A stretch of 64,000 nucleotides of DNA. Source: Ceriagrion tenellum (Eukaryota; Arthropoda; Insecta; Odonata; Coenagrionidae). The stretch covers positions 3,859,258-3,923,257 of the forward strand of contig OY720641.1 of assembly GCA_963169105.1 (NCBI GenBank), given 5' to 3'. The notes beneath the pieces were generated by a model, which saw only the letters and a list, made by a program, of their open reading frames with translations, was not told where the DNA came from and did no database searches. Positions 1 to 11,509 of the stretch are shown one piece after another (within the stretch, counting starts at the first letter, position 1; each line of letters begins with the position of its first letter). The position numbers were made by a program, and so were the translations under genes.

Positions 1-198
1 TTTCTTATTTATAAACATTTACCTTGGTAAATTTGCGCTTGATTATAATTTATATTGAAATTTCCGAAAAAACGGAATAATTTAATAAAAACTCCAACAA
101 AATTTGCTTAAAAGTGGTTTAATGAACTCAAACACTTATATATATATTTTGTCTCTATTATTAAACACTAAAACACATTTAAAAATTTTTAAAAAGTT

Positions 199-680
199 TC
201 AACCAACAATATTCATCAAATCTTGCTTCGACTCATTCCTAGACATCGATATTCTGCTTGCTTCCTGGCCTCTAATGAACCCTTCTCGTTTCTCATGAGT
301 ATACACTTTGCCAGAAGCCTCTGTTACTTATTTCACGCATCTCTCTATGGACTGTCCATGACATGGCCACTTTGGGACTTTCATTGGCTCTTCAACATAC
401 TTTCTTATTTCGGATATTTTGAGTTAACAAGAGTAAGTGGAGGTTCATATACTTTTTCTGACCAGTCTATCAGTTCCAAAAGGGAAGTTGCATTTGGATT
501 TACTGCAGGTGTTATTCTAGGCCAAACAGGTAGGTCTCCAAGTGTATCATCATCTTCATTCCTTAATTCAATTATCTTCTGGACCCCTGCTTCCTTTCTT
601 CATGGTTTTCCGAGCATAAAAGTGTCTGAAGCACCATTTCACCAAAGGCGAACCACGATTCACGTTGAATTATTGGCAAA
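199..680 (-). pseudogene. Relic of an arthropod transposon-associated protein
   Basis: Conceptual translation of the minus strand gives two linked pieces in different frames. The upstream piece reads through LGDLPVWPRITPA and LIDWSEKVYEPPL. The downstream piece contains VPKWPCHGQSIERCVK, then a stop, then VTEASGKVYTHEKREGF and ends KQDLMNIVG followed by TGA at 199-201. I recognise this as a multicopy protein of unknown biochemical role found in many arthropod and cnidarian genomes, usually with a proline/tryptophan-rich stretch, an IDW motif and a CHxQxVERCVKxVTEAS motif. I recall no agreed name. At least one frameshift and one internal stop show it is dead, and the N-terminal part is missing or too decayed to see. 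The plus-strand ORF at 223-708 is its shadow. Family recognition is from memory; the motifs and breaks are visible in the sequence. Confidence 0.7.
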
Positions 681-700
681 ACAATATGTCCCTTTTAGTA

Positions 701-1996
701 GGCCATGAAAATATATGAGGAGACAGCGGAAGGATAGAAGAGGGAATATAAATCACAGGTAAAGGCGGCTGTGAATATTTTGATTTTCGAAGAAAAAATA
801 GCAGAATAATAATAATAGCATAAAATAATCGGCGAAATATTATAACCATTTGGGAGGAATGCAACTGAACCATTTCACGAGAATCTCCTTGTGTAAGCAA
901 AGTCGCCCCCGCGATGTTGGTCGAACAAAGCTAAGATCATGTCAGGGACAGGCAATGCCGTCTAACCCTTGAAGTGGAGTATTTTTATTATTAATTTGGG
1001 CGGTTGCAATATTTAAAAAGTTTAAACAGTCGCTAATCATTTTCTACTGTGAAAACGGACATGTTGGTATGAAATATTTCATTCAATATTTAGCGAAAAG
1101 TGACGTAGGTGATGGTGCCGGTTGAATTAGGAAGGTATTGGTACAAATATGGTAGTAAAACAATACAGGTTATTTTCGTGCATTGATTCCTTTTAAAGGC
1201 TAAGTGAAGATTTATATTTTAGATTGATTATTGTATTTTTTATAAATTAAGTTTTGTTGGAATATTTTTCCCTGTGAAATAAGTCTTTTAAGTTTCCATG
1301 ATTTCTTGCGGGGATACTCCCCTGAATAGAAACGAGGGCTAAGTAAATTAAGAACATTTCTGGAACGATCAATGCTCCCAATTCAAGATTTAACTGTATT
1401 TGAGTCAAATTAAGGGAAAGTATGCGCCGTAATATGAAGATTGTTTGGGTGAAGCTATTTGGCTGAAAAAAACCTCTAAATTATGGATTCAAAAACATTA
1501 ATCTTAAACTCAGTTCCATATTCTTTGTCGGACAAAATTTTAACCTTCAAAATATTGAACAAGTGCAAAGGACAAGTAAAGCTCGCGGCAGACTTTTTTT
1601 TAACTTATGCATTTTTTTCTGTAACATCCGTTGATGCATTTCACTCTCGATATGTCTCCGCTGCACTGGAGCGTATCAATTCACATATCCTCTGTCGTCC
1701 GCATCGAAGCCGCGGCGGTAAAATAACCGATTATAACCCGACGCCGTTCATGCATGGCCGGCCGCACACGAGTTTTTTTCCGGTGGGGAAGAGGAGGAAT
1801 GAGAGGGGAGGGGCTGGGAAGTCGAGAAAGAAAAATTAGCGGAAGGAGGGGAGGATGAACGTCTTAATTAGAGGAAGTTTCGGGGGGTCGGAAACATTGT
1901 GTAGGTTGCTTGCCCCCTTCCCTTCCTTTCCACGTCTTATCCCTCGCTCCCCCTGGTCCGTATTTGCTGATTGTTTTCAACTAATTAGGGTCCGTT
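701..1996. other. Stretch without a recognised gene
   Basis: Mostly AT-rich. A GC-rich patch at about 1640-1850 holds CpGs, a CCGCGGCGG and a GGCCGGCCG, then purine-rich GGGGAGGAGG sequence. Short ORFs here show no family motif. Confidence 0.6.
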
Positions 1997-2130
1997 TCGT
2001 CTCGTCATGGTCATCGATTCTCGTTGGACGATGGAATCAAAACTTACTGGGGAGGCGCCCTTTCGAGAGGTCGTTTTGAATTACAGAGTTCTCGATCTAC
2101 GACGCTTCGAAACTTATTTCTCAAAGAAGC
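1997..2130 (+). repeat. Dispersed repeat, copy 1 (CATCGATTCTCG family)
   Basis: Shares an ordered set of words with 2670-2805 and, more briefly, 3482-3550: CATCGATTCTCG, GGAATCAAAACTTA, CTTTCGAGAG, then GACGCTTC. It ends directly against the SINE-like sequence that follows. No coding sense is visible. Confidence 0.65.
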
Positions 2131-2405
2131 GGGGATCGGGTTGGTGGCTTGAGTACTGGCTAACCATACGAACGGCCAGGGTTCAAACCCCTGCAGAGGA
2201 GGATGTTTTTCAGAGGAAACCCGATCCCTACTTGAGTGCCTTGTGGAGGGCACTGCAAGTACAGTACTCCGTCTGTCGGATGATACGTTAAACCGTGGTC
2301 CCCTTGGCGCCTTTCGTTAAGAGCAGGCTAATGCCGACGCCGGGTTTCTATCCACCCTTCCTCCCTTACCTGTCCCCTATAGTTGTCGGTCACCTCCCCA
2401 AAAAT
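2131..2405 (+). mobile_element. tRNA-derived SINE-like element
   Basis: The head carries a Pol III A-box-like TGGCTTGAGTACTGG and, about 35 bases on, a B-box-like GGTTCAAACCC, as in tRNA-derived SINEs. The body includes GGATGATACGTTAAACC followed by GGTCCCC, which resembles the ACGTTAAA block shared by several invertebrate SINE bodies (from memory). No CCA end or full cloverleaf is present, so this is not a tRNA gene. The 3' end is set where sequence becomes A-rich (CCCCAAAAATCC) and is uncertain. Confidence 0.6.
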
Positions 2406-2669
2406 CCAATCAAATCAAAGAAACGCAATTCAAGCGTTAGTCATTATGAAACAGCGACAGTGTGCGAAACTTCTTTGCTGTCATATAGTATTTTATATGA
2501 TGCTGATTCAACATTGCGGTTAGCAGCAACCAGAGATTATAATACCGGTCTGGAGTGATTTTTACTTTGGAATTGAGTTCGGCAAATCTTTGATGTTGTT
2601 AAATATTTACAGACTCATCTCTCTCCCCTATTTGAAGTTTGATGATTGTATTTGACTCATTGTAGCCTG

Positions 2670-2805
2670 TAGTCAAGGGCATCGATTCTCGTGGGAAGAG
2701 GGAATCGAAACTTAAGCTGAAGACGCACTTTCGAGAGAAAGTGTTGAATGATGAGTATTCGATGAAAGACGCTTCAAACTTACGCCACTCGAAGGAGCGT
2801 CCTCC
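2670..2805 (+). repeat. Dispersed repeat, copy 2
   Basis: Begins GGGCATCGATTCTCGTGGG and keeps the downstream words GGAATCGAAACTTA, CTTTCGAGAG and GACGCTTCAAACTTA in the same order and spacing as copy 1. Unlike copy 1, no SINE head follows. Confidence 0.65.
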
Positions 2806-3481
2806 GAAACCAAAAGATTGTCACACAGCGGAAACGGTATGGTCTGGAAAAATTTGCTTTCATAGCATAATTCCTAACTAAAAAGATTGTATCTAAATAA
2901 TGACTTTTTTTATTTATTAATTCAGTAATTTACCAAAACAATAAATACACTATAACGAAATTAATACAATAAATGGAAATAGTAAATTACATGAATATAG
3001 TATACTTCATGAACAATATCTCATGTGCTGAGGTAACTGGAAAAAATTAAACATCAGGCAGACTTCAAAATCAAAAAAAGACATTCTTAAGGAGAGCACT
3101 TCGTACATACCATATTTTTTTAAATCTATGCATCACAATTTTTCATAAAAAAGAAAAGAATATAAAATGAAACGATTACCTCTTGTGTTCATCATTACAT
3201 TATTTCAAGCATTTAAATTTGCTATTTGAAATAATAATTCACTGGAATATTGCTGTGGTGGCCATTTAAAAAAATTTAAGAATCTGTGTTTGTTTGTTAC
3301 AGAAGATATTTCTATTGGTACCAAATTAAAAACACTTTTAGGTTCCCTAATATAGGCCCAGATCTGGCATAGAAAATACGTAAAACTACAAATATACAGG
3401 TGTTTTAACGATACAGGTTTGTTTAAAAGTATATTTGCCGAATCAGCTGTCTTCTACTTTAGATGATTGTTTTCGGACTAC

Positions 3482-3550
3482 GTTGGTCTCATTGTGACCC
3501 TCGATTCTCGCAGGACTCGGGAGTCAAAACTTATGCCGAAGACATGAGTA
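3482..3550 (+). repeat. Dispersed repeat, copy 3 (partial)
   Basis: Shows CTCGATTCTCGCAGGAC, GAGTCAAAACTTATGCCGAA and then diverges, so only the 5' half of the repeat seen at 1997 and 2670 is present. Confidence 0.5.
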
Positions 3551-5362
3551 ATTTGGTCTCACCTCTAAGAAGGTTACTATATTATACCGGCTATATGCAG
3601 CACATGACAGTTTGTTTACCCTCGCACTGGCATGTGCGTTCATACATCCTAATGCCTGGATTACTTGTATTGTTACTTTCTCGCTTACTTTCCGCCTTAG
3701 AAGAGGAGGAAAATGCCTGTAAACTCTTCGCGAATTGTCATCGGTTACCCGCTGTGTCTTCGGCTAATAATTCCCTAGTCATTGGCTACAACACTCTATG
3801 GACGGAATCATGAAACATCAGCATGACATAAATACTGCTACTATATAAGTTTGTTAAATGTGCTATAGAAGTGTTTAAAAAATTCCCATTTTCTTATAAT
3901 AACTGCAATGATAATAGCAATTTTCTGATAATAACATTTATTTTGAAATGTGACGTATTTTTATTGTACGTATTTTATTAAAAATTCTTATTTAAATAAC
4001 AATATTTACGCAAGGTATACTTCAACATTACCTTCATAACGTACCTTTTTTACACTTTCTCAATTTTTTCACCATGTGACAACTATTTATTTCAGAGCTC
4101 CGTCAGGCACGCTATCGCCTGCGAATAGCGTCATACATTCATCTATTCAAATTGTTTGACAAACCCTCGAAAGAGGCGCGACTTTCCACACACTTAATCC
4201 GAAGCGTTACAATTTTGTTTAGCGCAGTAACTAAATGGAAAAAGCCTCTTGGAAAGCGCATAATTCAATGATTTTGAAACGGAATGAATTTGAATCGCTC
4301 GTTAATAAAGGGTTCAATCGCTATGTGATCGGTAGGACTCATCCGTGCTGCAGTCGTGGCCAACTTTTCCGGTTATATTTGATGGAAGCATTCCAGCTTA
4401 AAACGTTTCAGACTTACGGTGCGCCATTAAGTAGGTACTTAACGGATGGTGGTATGACACCACAATGCGTACATCACCGCACGAATCAGCTTTCCTTACA
4501 GTAATTTCAACAGATTTTGGCGGGATATCGTGGAAGTTCATCATATTAAAACAGAAACAACAATTGCAATATTAATTTTGTTATCTAAATATCAGCTGGA
4601 GAAAAAATCTTGTTTATTGATAGTTTATTCAAGGGAAAAACTCTGATCCTTGATTTTGAGAGATGAAATTTCATGACGCTTTCGCAAGTAGCAACTTTTG
4701 ATTTACATTTTCTGGATGAAACCGAAAATAATAAGGTCGCTTCTATTTATTTTATTGGATTAACGATCGCATTCTTGTGCGATAACATTCGTTTAGTCTA
4801 CATCAGATGTTCGAAGATTCCTTAGAACCAGAGTTCGGATAGCTGCAGGGTGAAAATATATACGCCATGATAGTGGAACACAGACGGGAGTTTAGATGGG
4901 GGAGGCAAATGCTTTTAAGGGGGAACGGCCGGAGCAAAATGGATTGCATGGCTTCGCTGAAGGTCCTTGAAGGGCTTCTATCTCCAGGATGAACAGGGTT
5001 AATATTCTGAGCGGAGAATGAGAAACGGGTTCTGGATGCTCCATGGATACTTAATTTCACACAATGAGTCATTGTTGTCCTTTCACTTATTTCTGAGAGG
5101 AGTGTGAGAGGGACTGTTGGACTGACTTCCCTCATCCCATCACTTCGCCGTCAAATTATCTTCAGCTCCTCAGTCTTCTGGTGTACTTGGTCGTCAAATC
5201 CAGCGCGGAAACTCAATAACGGTACCTACTATTATTATCTGGGGTGCGGTCACGGTCCTCTATGATGCGTGTGTTTGATGGAGTTCTTTAAGTTAAATTA
5301 AATTCCATGGGTAATAACAAGCGGAGGGATACATATCCGATCGTTTACTGAAGTGCTCGTCC

Positions 5363-5592
5363 GTCTTGGACTTCAAATTGTGAAGGACTATTTGTTGCCT
5401 GTTCATGTGTACATACCTCTATTACGATATCACCACAGCAGACATTGGCCCGCCTCGGCATGGAAACGTGTGATCTGCCTTGGACTTTTTAATTGTGAAG
5501 GACTATTTGATGACTGCTCGTGGATATAATTACGTCTACTTGCGATATTACCACAGCAGACATTGGCCATTGGCATTGGCGTGGGAACGTGT
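5363..5592. repeat. Two-copy tandem repeat, period about 114 bp
   Basis: Unit 1 (5363-5476) and unit 2 (5477-5592) share CTTGGACTT, AATTGTGAAGGACTATTTG, then ACCACAGCAGACATTGGCC and GGAAACGTGTGAT in order. The copies differ at many positions, so the duplication is old. The small minus-strand ORFs across it overlap in two frames and look like chance. Confidence 0.8.
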
Positions 5593-5599
5593 GATTCGG

Positions 5600-8500
5600 C
5601 GCTTTCGCTGTGTTCTGTTAGATAAATGTACAAGTCTCCCTAAATGCTGAGTATCGTTGTCATACTCGACAGTTACAGATTTTATCCGGTTTCTATCGCG
5701 TGCACTCGCGCTATCGTAATTTTTCAATGGCACTCAAGAGAGTGAAAACGTGATCGTTATCCTCCGAATTTTGTCAGATGCATCACCACTTTTCGCTCAA
5801 TTTCTAGTGTGATCTCGGAATAGGCACTGAATATCCTGCGTCACTCCCAACTCCTAAATCGAGAAAAACAAAAAGGGTTATTCAAAAATCAAACGTAATT
5901 ATTAATTACGTAAGGATAATGGGTGCAGCTGACCGTGATGTTTAAAGCTGCTCCCAATACGGATTCTCTGCAAAAAAAGTTTGAAATCGGGGCCAAATTA
6001 TGCTTCTGGTTATTTGAATTTAATTTTTAGGAAAGTATCATGCTCTACGGTTAAAGATGTGAAAATTCATCGGAAAACTGTTGCACACAAGCAGTTTCGA
6101 AAGTCAGTGATCGGTGGGAGAACGCAACCCACAAAAGAGGAAGAAATACATCGCTGGATTGAGAAAAAACGATTTGATGGGACAATCTAAAAAAAGACAT
6201 CATCACAGCATTGAAAATTTATTAAGGTTAATTTACTGTTCGACAACTTATTACAAACACTCCGATTATCAGCTATTAAACGCATATTTTCTTCCTTGTT
6301 CATGTTGCACGTTATCGGCTGATAGCAAAACAATCATGAGATGGAAAATATATTTTTATAAAAAATATTTCTGGGATCATTCCAGATGACTTCTTTAAGT
6401 TAGAAATAGTAGTTGTAGCTGACAGTGACGCCTCAGTGTTTCAGCGAGCTGGACAAAAAATTGGTTGAAAGTAAAAAATGATTGACGTATTTATAGTCGA
6501 AATGCTCTTTTACAATGAGGTGGACATTGCTCGTCTACATATCTTATCATCCTCTGAAAAAGCGTTTTATAAATATTTATCGTAATGAAAACGCTCTAAT
6601 TACATGCAATGTAATGCATATCATTTGATACCTGGATCGCTTCCCCAACTTTACGTGACATTACCGGTAAGATTGGTTGCATGATATCTTCACAAGGTAC
6701 GGCGAACCGAAGATATGTGCTTTAACTGAGGAATCATCCAGGAAATGAGACGGCTGGCGTATCTGGTTAAACCCCCTTTTTTCTCTTCTAAAACTATATC
6801 GGCCTCTTGATTGAGAAATAAAATGAAACTCAAGTTAATGGAAGTAACGAGCATGGATATTTTGGTTGACTATTATAAAACTACTGATGTTTACAATGAT
6901 AACTTTCCACTAAGATTTATTTCAATTTTCATTCCGGCTGACTTATTTAAAAATTGACGTGTCAATTGCGATCATTAAGTGACATGCTCGATAGCACTGG
7001 AAAGTTATTAATTTTCGATCTTCACTAATTAGTCCGAAAGCAAAGGATGCCGAAGGATTTATTTACTACTCAGAAGTGAGTCCGAGAATCGCAGTACGAT
7101 AGCATTTCGTGTTTTCAAGATGTGCAGGTGAGAGGCGAGGGGCGTAACCTAAACGAATTTTGACAAGGCGGAGGTCAAGGACTGACGCTGATGTGAAATT
7201 TGTGGTCTCATTATCCTTTCTTGGACGTATTTTTTTAATTCTAGCGTGGCGAAGGGTAATTATTCTGACACACTTAGACTCGATAAATGACTATAATTTG
7301 ACCCGTCTCTGTCGGAAGCATGGACGACAACTATGGTTGTTCCGTGTGGCTATAGCAAGCAGTTACATCAAAGAACTGGAATTCCTCGAAAAAATTATAT
7401 CCCAGCCACGCCTGGATGTTGCAAGTCAAAAACAAAGTGTTATTTTGACGGAAATCGTGTCGAAAATTATCATTCTATCTTGCTTTTCACCGTTAATCGT
7501 GATGAATCCGTCTGGTGAATAATTCTTTTTAAATTGAATCCTTTCGTGATCTGTGTAATTCGCTTATATTACCGGACCGGTCTTGTCATTTACCAAAAAG
7601 ATGAACCTTATTTTGTGGCATTTGGGAGGGAAATATACTAGCAAGTTTCTTAGGGTGGATGAATTTCACGCTCAGCTTGCATTTTTACACTGGTAAATTT
7701 TTTTCTCAATGTCTAAATATTAATTTTTCTTGTTTAAGCTAATTTATTCCATTTATTCCACCGACGTGATTCTCATTCCTTCAAATGTTTTAAGGAAAAA
7801 ATTTATCTGGGGAGTAAAAATGCCAAATATATTATTTTAAGGATCGGATTGGAGGTCTAACTGGATTTTTACTCGTTGCTGGAAATAAAACTGATTTCGT
7901 AGCAGCAACTTCTTGCCACTATTAAGACAACGACGAATCGCCTCCTAGCCGGATAATCAGACGCAGCGAACTCGGACGTTGTCAACTGTCACCCTTCGAC
8001 GAAAAGATGATTACATGAGATCTCGCAGTTCCACGATATATATTAGATGACAATTCCTCAGCAATAATCACTTCACCCCTGAAGACGCTCATTGCAACGC
8101 TGGTGAAACGTTGGGCTCAAAATGCTCGAGACGGAACCTATTTCGAAAACTGCACATCTTCCAATCAACAGCTACATAATCCAGCCCGTCAGAAAAAAAA
8201 TTATCCTTGAATGTTAGTTAAAAGAAATCTTAGCGACCTCATCGCAGTATTTTATCCAACTGTTTCAACGGTCTTGCCGTGAGCGCTGAATGTGCTGAGG
8301 AATGTAATGAAATGTTCTTCTTAATCTTTTTTTAATAAAAAAAAAATTATTTACCATACTTTTACAATACCGCGTATTATTTTCAAAGTTTGGTGAATAA
8401 AAATTAGTTAACCATAGAATACCAGCGAGTGACAAAAGACAGAGTTCTATTAATTACTTAAATATATTTTTTATTAAACCTGATACGTAGAGTTACATAC

Positions 8501-9138
8501 TAATCATGCAATGCACATTTTTATTATGAGATAAAATTTCTACCGGCTGGGTTGTTTCTTTTACGAGTGGAAAAAAAGGCCTTGAGATGATGAGGAGGAA
8601 GAGGCTAGTGGCCAAGATGATGATGATCCACGAATGGGAATGCTGGGGTATGTCGCTCCCTTCTCAGAGGGAGTTGCCGGCCAAGGGAGCAGACCAACAA
8701 TTTGAATCTGTGAAACGACGCTAAAGTTTTTTTTACTGCGGTGTTCTGGTTCTCCGTTACGGCCGCAGAGGGAACTTCCCGGAAGATCTGTGAATTGGGC
8801 CCCGGGGCCTTTCGGACTTTATTCTTTACTTCGAAAAGGTCTCTTCAAAATGATTTCCGCCGTACATTCTTTCGTTACTTACTTCAAATTCTCGTTCGCT
8901 AATTAATACGACCGCTTGGGAAATTTGAGAAAAAAGATAAGTGAATGTTTTCAGTCGATGATGGTGATGACAGGAGTAGCACAGAGAAGTTTGTCGGAAA
9001 TGAAAATGTGGTGTTGTAGAATAATTGTAAAGATGTCATAGGCGGAGATATGAACTCTTGAAGACGTTGTACGATGAGCGAGGGAGGGAAAGATGCTAAA
9101 TGAAAACTTCGGAGACTTGAAAATAAACTTCTAAGACT
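5600..9138. other. Stretch without a recognised gene
   Basis: AT-rich. At 8076-8125 there is a CCTGAAGACG...GGTGAAACGTTGG motif like those in Penelope-type element ends (see findings). At 8590-8720 a (GATGAT)-containing stretch next to GAGGGAGTTGCCGG may be a minus-strand SINE or LINE tail. ORFs at 5981-6190, 7160-7522 and 8899-9279 have no family motif. Confidence 0.5.
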
Positions 9139-9342
9139 TATATCAAGGTCCGTTGAATATAAAGGTTGCGTCAATTGGAGTTGCCTACGAATTGCCAATT
9201 GAGGTAGATGAAGATGGCGCCTGCTACATCGGGAAACGCTGGGAGCTGAGGTCAGCCCGCTATCTTCGTTAACCCTCATTTTCCTATAGCACTTGTGGGC
9301 TAACGCACATGTTTTACAATGTCACTATGTTTCCCTATCAAT

Positions 9343-9354
9343 AACTGACTAGAA
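9343..9354. repeat. 12-bp target site duplication (left) of LINE-D copy
   Basis: AACTGACTAGAA here recurs exactly at 9872-9883 on the other side of the LINE-D fragment. Confidence 0.85.
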
Positions 9355-9871
9355 TAGCCCGAGCTAAGAAGGCGTTCATTGGAAAAAGACAGCTGCTGTG
9401 CTCAAAGAAGATAGCTCTACAAACCAGGAAACAGTATGTGAAAACCTTCGTGTGGAGCGTAGCATTCCATGGATCGGAAGCAAGGACCATTGGAAAAGCT
9501 GACCAGAATAGATTAGAAGCCTTTGTAATCTGGTGCTGGAGGAGGATGCTGATGATAAAATGGACGGACAAAATAAGAAGTGATGGAGTGTGCAGAAGAG
9601 TAGAAGAAGAAAGGACCATAAGGAACACCATACAGAGAAGAAGAACGAGATGGATTGGACACACCCTGAGATACAATGGTGTTGTGGAGAGCATAATTGA
9701 AGGCAAAAATGGAGGAAGAATCCCGAGAGGATGACCAAGGAATGAGTTCATGGACCAAATAAAGAGGGAAGTACATGGGACGACATACCAGGGGGTACAG
9801 GAACTAGCAGTAGATAGGGAAGGGTGGAGGACTGCAGTCAACCGATCTTAGGGTTGAACGACCAATTAAGA
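9355..9871 (+). mobile_element. LINE-D 3' fragment (endonuclease-RT type LINE), 5'-truncated
   Basis: The plus strand encodes the C-terminal region of a LINE reverse transcriptase: ALQTRKQYVKTFVWSVAF, EARTIGKADQNRLEAFVIWC, RMLMIKWTDKIRSDGV, TRWIGHTLRYNGVVESIIEG, a stop, then MDQIKREV and a short C-terminus ending WRTAVNRS. This matches a family abundant in insect genomes; three other fragments occur here (31933, 44994, 45470). One internal stop follows RIPRG. The flanking 12-bp duplication AACTGACTAGAA shows a target-primed, 5'-truncated insertion of 517 bp into the TIR element around it. The long minus-strand ORFs at 9338-9841 are shadows. Confidence 0.9.
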
Positions 9872-9883
9872 AACTGACTAGAA
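9872..9883. repeat. 12-bp target site duplication (right) of LINE-D copy
   Basis: Exact copy of 9343-9354 (AACTGACTAGAA). Confidence 0.85.
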
Positions 9884-10599
9884 ATTACTTACTTCATTAA
9901 TACGCATCCTACTTTCATATATTGTTTAATTATTTAAATTAATAATCATCCGCATTCCCGATGAAAACTATTGTAAAATCGAGTAGAATCCATAACAATA
10001 AGCAGCCAATATATGTTTTAAGAGTTACTTGCCTTAAATATCAAACAGATTGTTTATATTCTTTCTTTACATCCGCTAATTCGCCCATTCTGTCGTGCTG
10101 TCCATAGAAGAGTACGGAGAGAGCAGGGTTAAAGAATACGGTTGATATTTCGGTTGTCAGGCATCCGTTTGATGACGCAGTGCCCTCTCCATATACCTGA
10201 ATGTAATTGCCAAAATGGCTGCCATCACCATCAATGCTAAACTCGTTGAGTTCAGGCGTGCTTCCGTACTATGAATGCTGAGGTGACTTCACTACCGTCT
10301 TCACAGAAGAGCCCGCATGTAAGTATTTCCAGATACGGATGATAAATTATTTCCGTTTTCTTATTCAGTTTGGTGATGTATCTTTTGTAATACTATTGTT
10401 TTAATATTTTCAACATCTATTATGATAAAGAATATCATGAACTCTTCAAAAATACTCGTAAAAAACGACGTCAGTGACGTCATGCGAAAGGCCAACCAAT
10501 GGCGTCACGGATCGGAAAATCCTATTTTTTAAAATGTTTTTTGGCAACCTGTATATTCAACGGACCTTGGGGTATATAGTTTTTGGTGTCACATGACTA

Positions 10600-11500
10600 C
10601 AATATTTAAGATTATTGATCACTAGGAACTATTATATTGACCACTAGGAAAGTGTGACGAGAAGGTAATGGAGCGATGTTATTTTTCTCTCGTGAGACCC
10701 CACTTGGAGTACGCCGCTGGTATAAATTGGGACCCTTACGAAGTAGGACTAGTTTCAGATATAGATCGAATACAGCTGAGGGCAGCTAGATTTGTTAAAA
10801 ATTGTTATGATAAAAATAGTAGTGCAACTAAATTGCTCGGGAAATAATGGTGGGAACCTCTATCCAATCGAAGGGAGAAATATAGGTTAAATCTTTTACG
10901 AAAGTTTGATGTAGACTCTTTTTGCCGGATGTTCAAAATATTTTGCTAGAGCCAAACTGTTATTGTAGGAACGATCACAGGAATGAGATAAAGGAAATAG
11001 ACTTCAGAACCGATAGATTTAAGATGTCATTCTTTCAACGTACAATAAGGGTCCATAATAGTTGAGATAGATCAGTTCTAGGATACTGACTAGGTTAAAT
11101 AGGTTTTTTCAGAAGTGCTAAATGTCTCAACATGATTATTAGATACTAACCTCGCATGCAATCTCCAGCATGATATACTCGTGCATGTTTCAGTACCTTG
11201 TAGTGCTATTTATTTGTCGCATTAATTATACTAAACAGTAGTTATATCTTGAGTAGTGTACTGCATGGTAACATGTTCTTCTTCGTATCACTCACCTGGT
11301 TTGTGGTCTGACTGCGTACCGTTGCCCTGACTGCTTTTGGCCTGCGCCTGGCATTCGGAGGAACGTGCGCGGTTCAGATTTGAACTGGGATGAGTGCTGC
11401 ATGCCTGGTGTGGAATCACCCCGTGCCATATATCTTAGTGGTGGCTTGAACGGTATTTCGCAGATGTAGATATTGCATTTTTTAATGCTGTTTATATCTA
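10600..11500 (+). mobile_element. LINE-C 3' fragment (CR1-like), decayed
   Basis: At 10650-10800 the plus strand reads ERCYFSLVRPHLEYAAG, then WDPYEVGLVSDIDRIQLRAA and RFVKNCYDKNSSATKLLG, a typical C-terminal region of a CR1-like LINE reverse transcriptase, followed by WWEPLSNRREKYRLNLLRKF. Further on, RTDRFKMSFFQRTIR marks the protein end. The 3' untranslated part, including GGGATGAGTGCTGCATGCC and GGTGTGGAATCACCCCGTGCC near 11390-11430, matches the reverse complement of 36470-36690, which shows both belong to one family. Several frameshifts and stops make it non-functional. The 3' boundary is approximate. Confidence 0.8.
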
Positions 11501-11509
11501 TTTATTCAA

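Larger units (their letters stand above)
2410..5360. other. Stretch without a recognised gene
   Basis: AT-rich sequence apart from the two repeat copies listed separately. ORFs at 3463-3813 and 4235-4504 have no recognisable motif and no codon-like conservation that I can see. Confidence 0.55.
9144..10569. mobile_element. DNA-transposon-like element with 26-bp TIRs, LINE-split
   Basis: The ends are inverted repeats: 9144-9169 begins CAAGGTCCGTTGAATATA and the reverse complement of 10544-10569 begins CAAGGTCCGTTGAATATA, with one mismatch over 26 bases. Beyond that the arms do not pair. Without the LINE-D insertion and one 12-bp duplication copy the element is about 0.9 kb, consistent with a non-autonomous DNA transposon or a deletion derivative. 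I see no transposase motif inside. A GACGTCAGTGACGTCA palindromic stretch near 10470 and a CATGTAAGTAT donor-like site near 10320 are present but unexplained. No convincing flanking target duplication was found, so superfamily is not assigned. Confidence 0.65.

Noticed and set aside
223..708. 161-codon plus-strand ORF
   Set aside because: Complement of the minus-strand transposon-associated protein relic, which carries the recognisable motifs.
7333..7518. Small ORF with Cys residues (PCGYSKQ, GCCKSKTKCYF)
   Set aside because: It resembles a short Cys-rich secreted peptide at first sight, but lacks a signal peptide and overlaps a longer ORF in another frame (7160-7522). Nothing supports it.
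9338..9841. 167-codon minus-strand ORF
   Set aside because: It is the complement of the LINE-D reverse transcriptase on the plus strand, which has clear family motifs. The same applies to 32408-32844 and to the plus-strand ORFs at 44871-45414.
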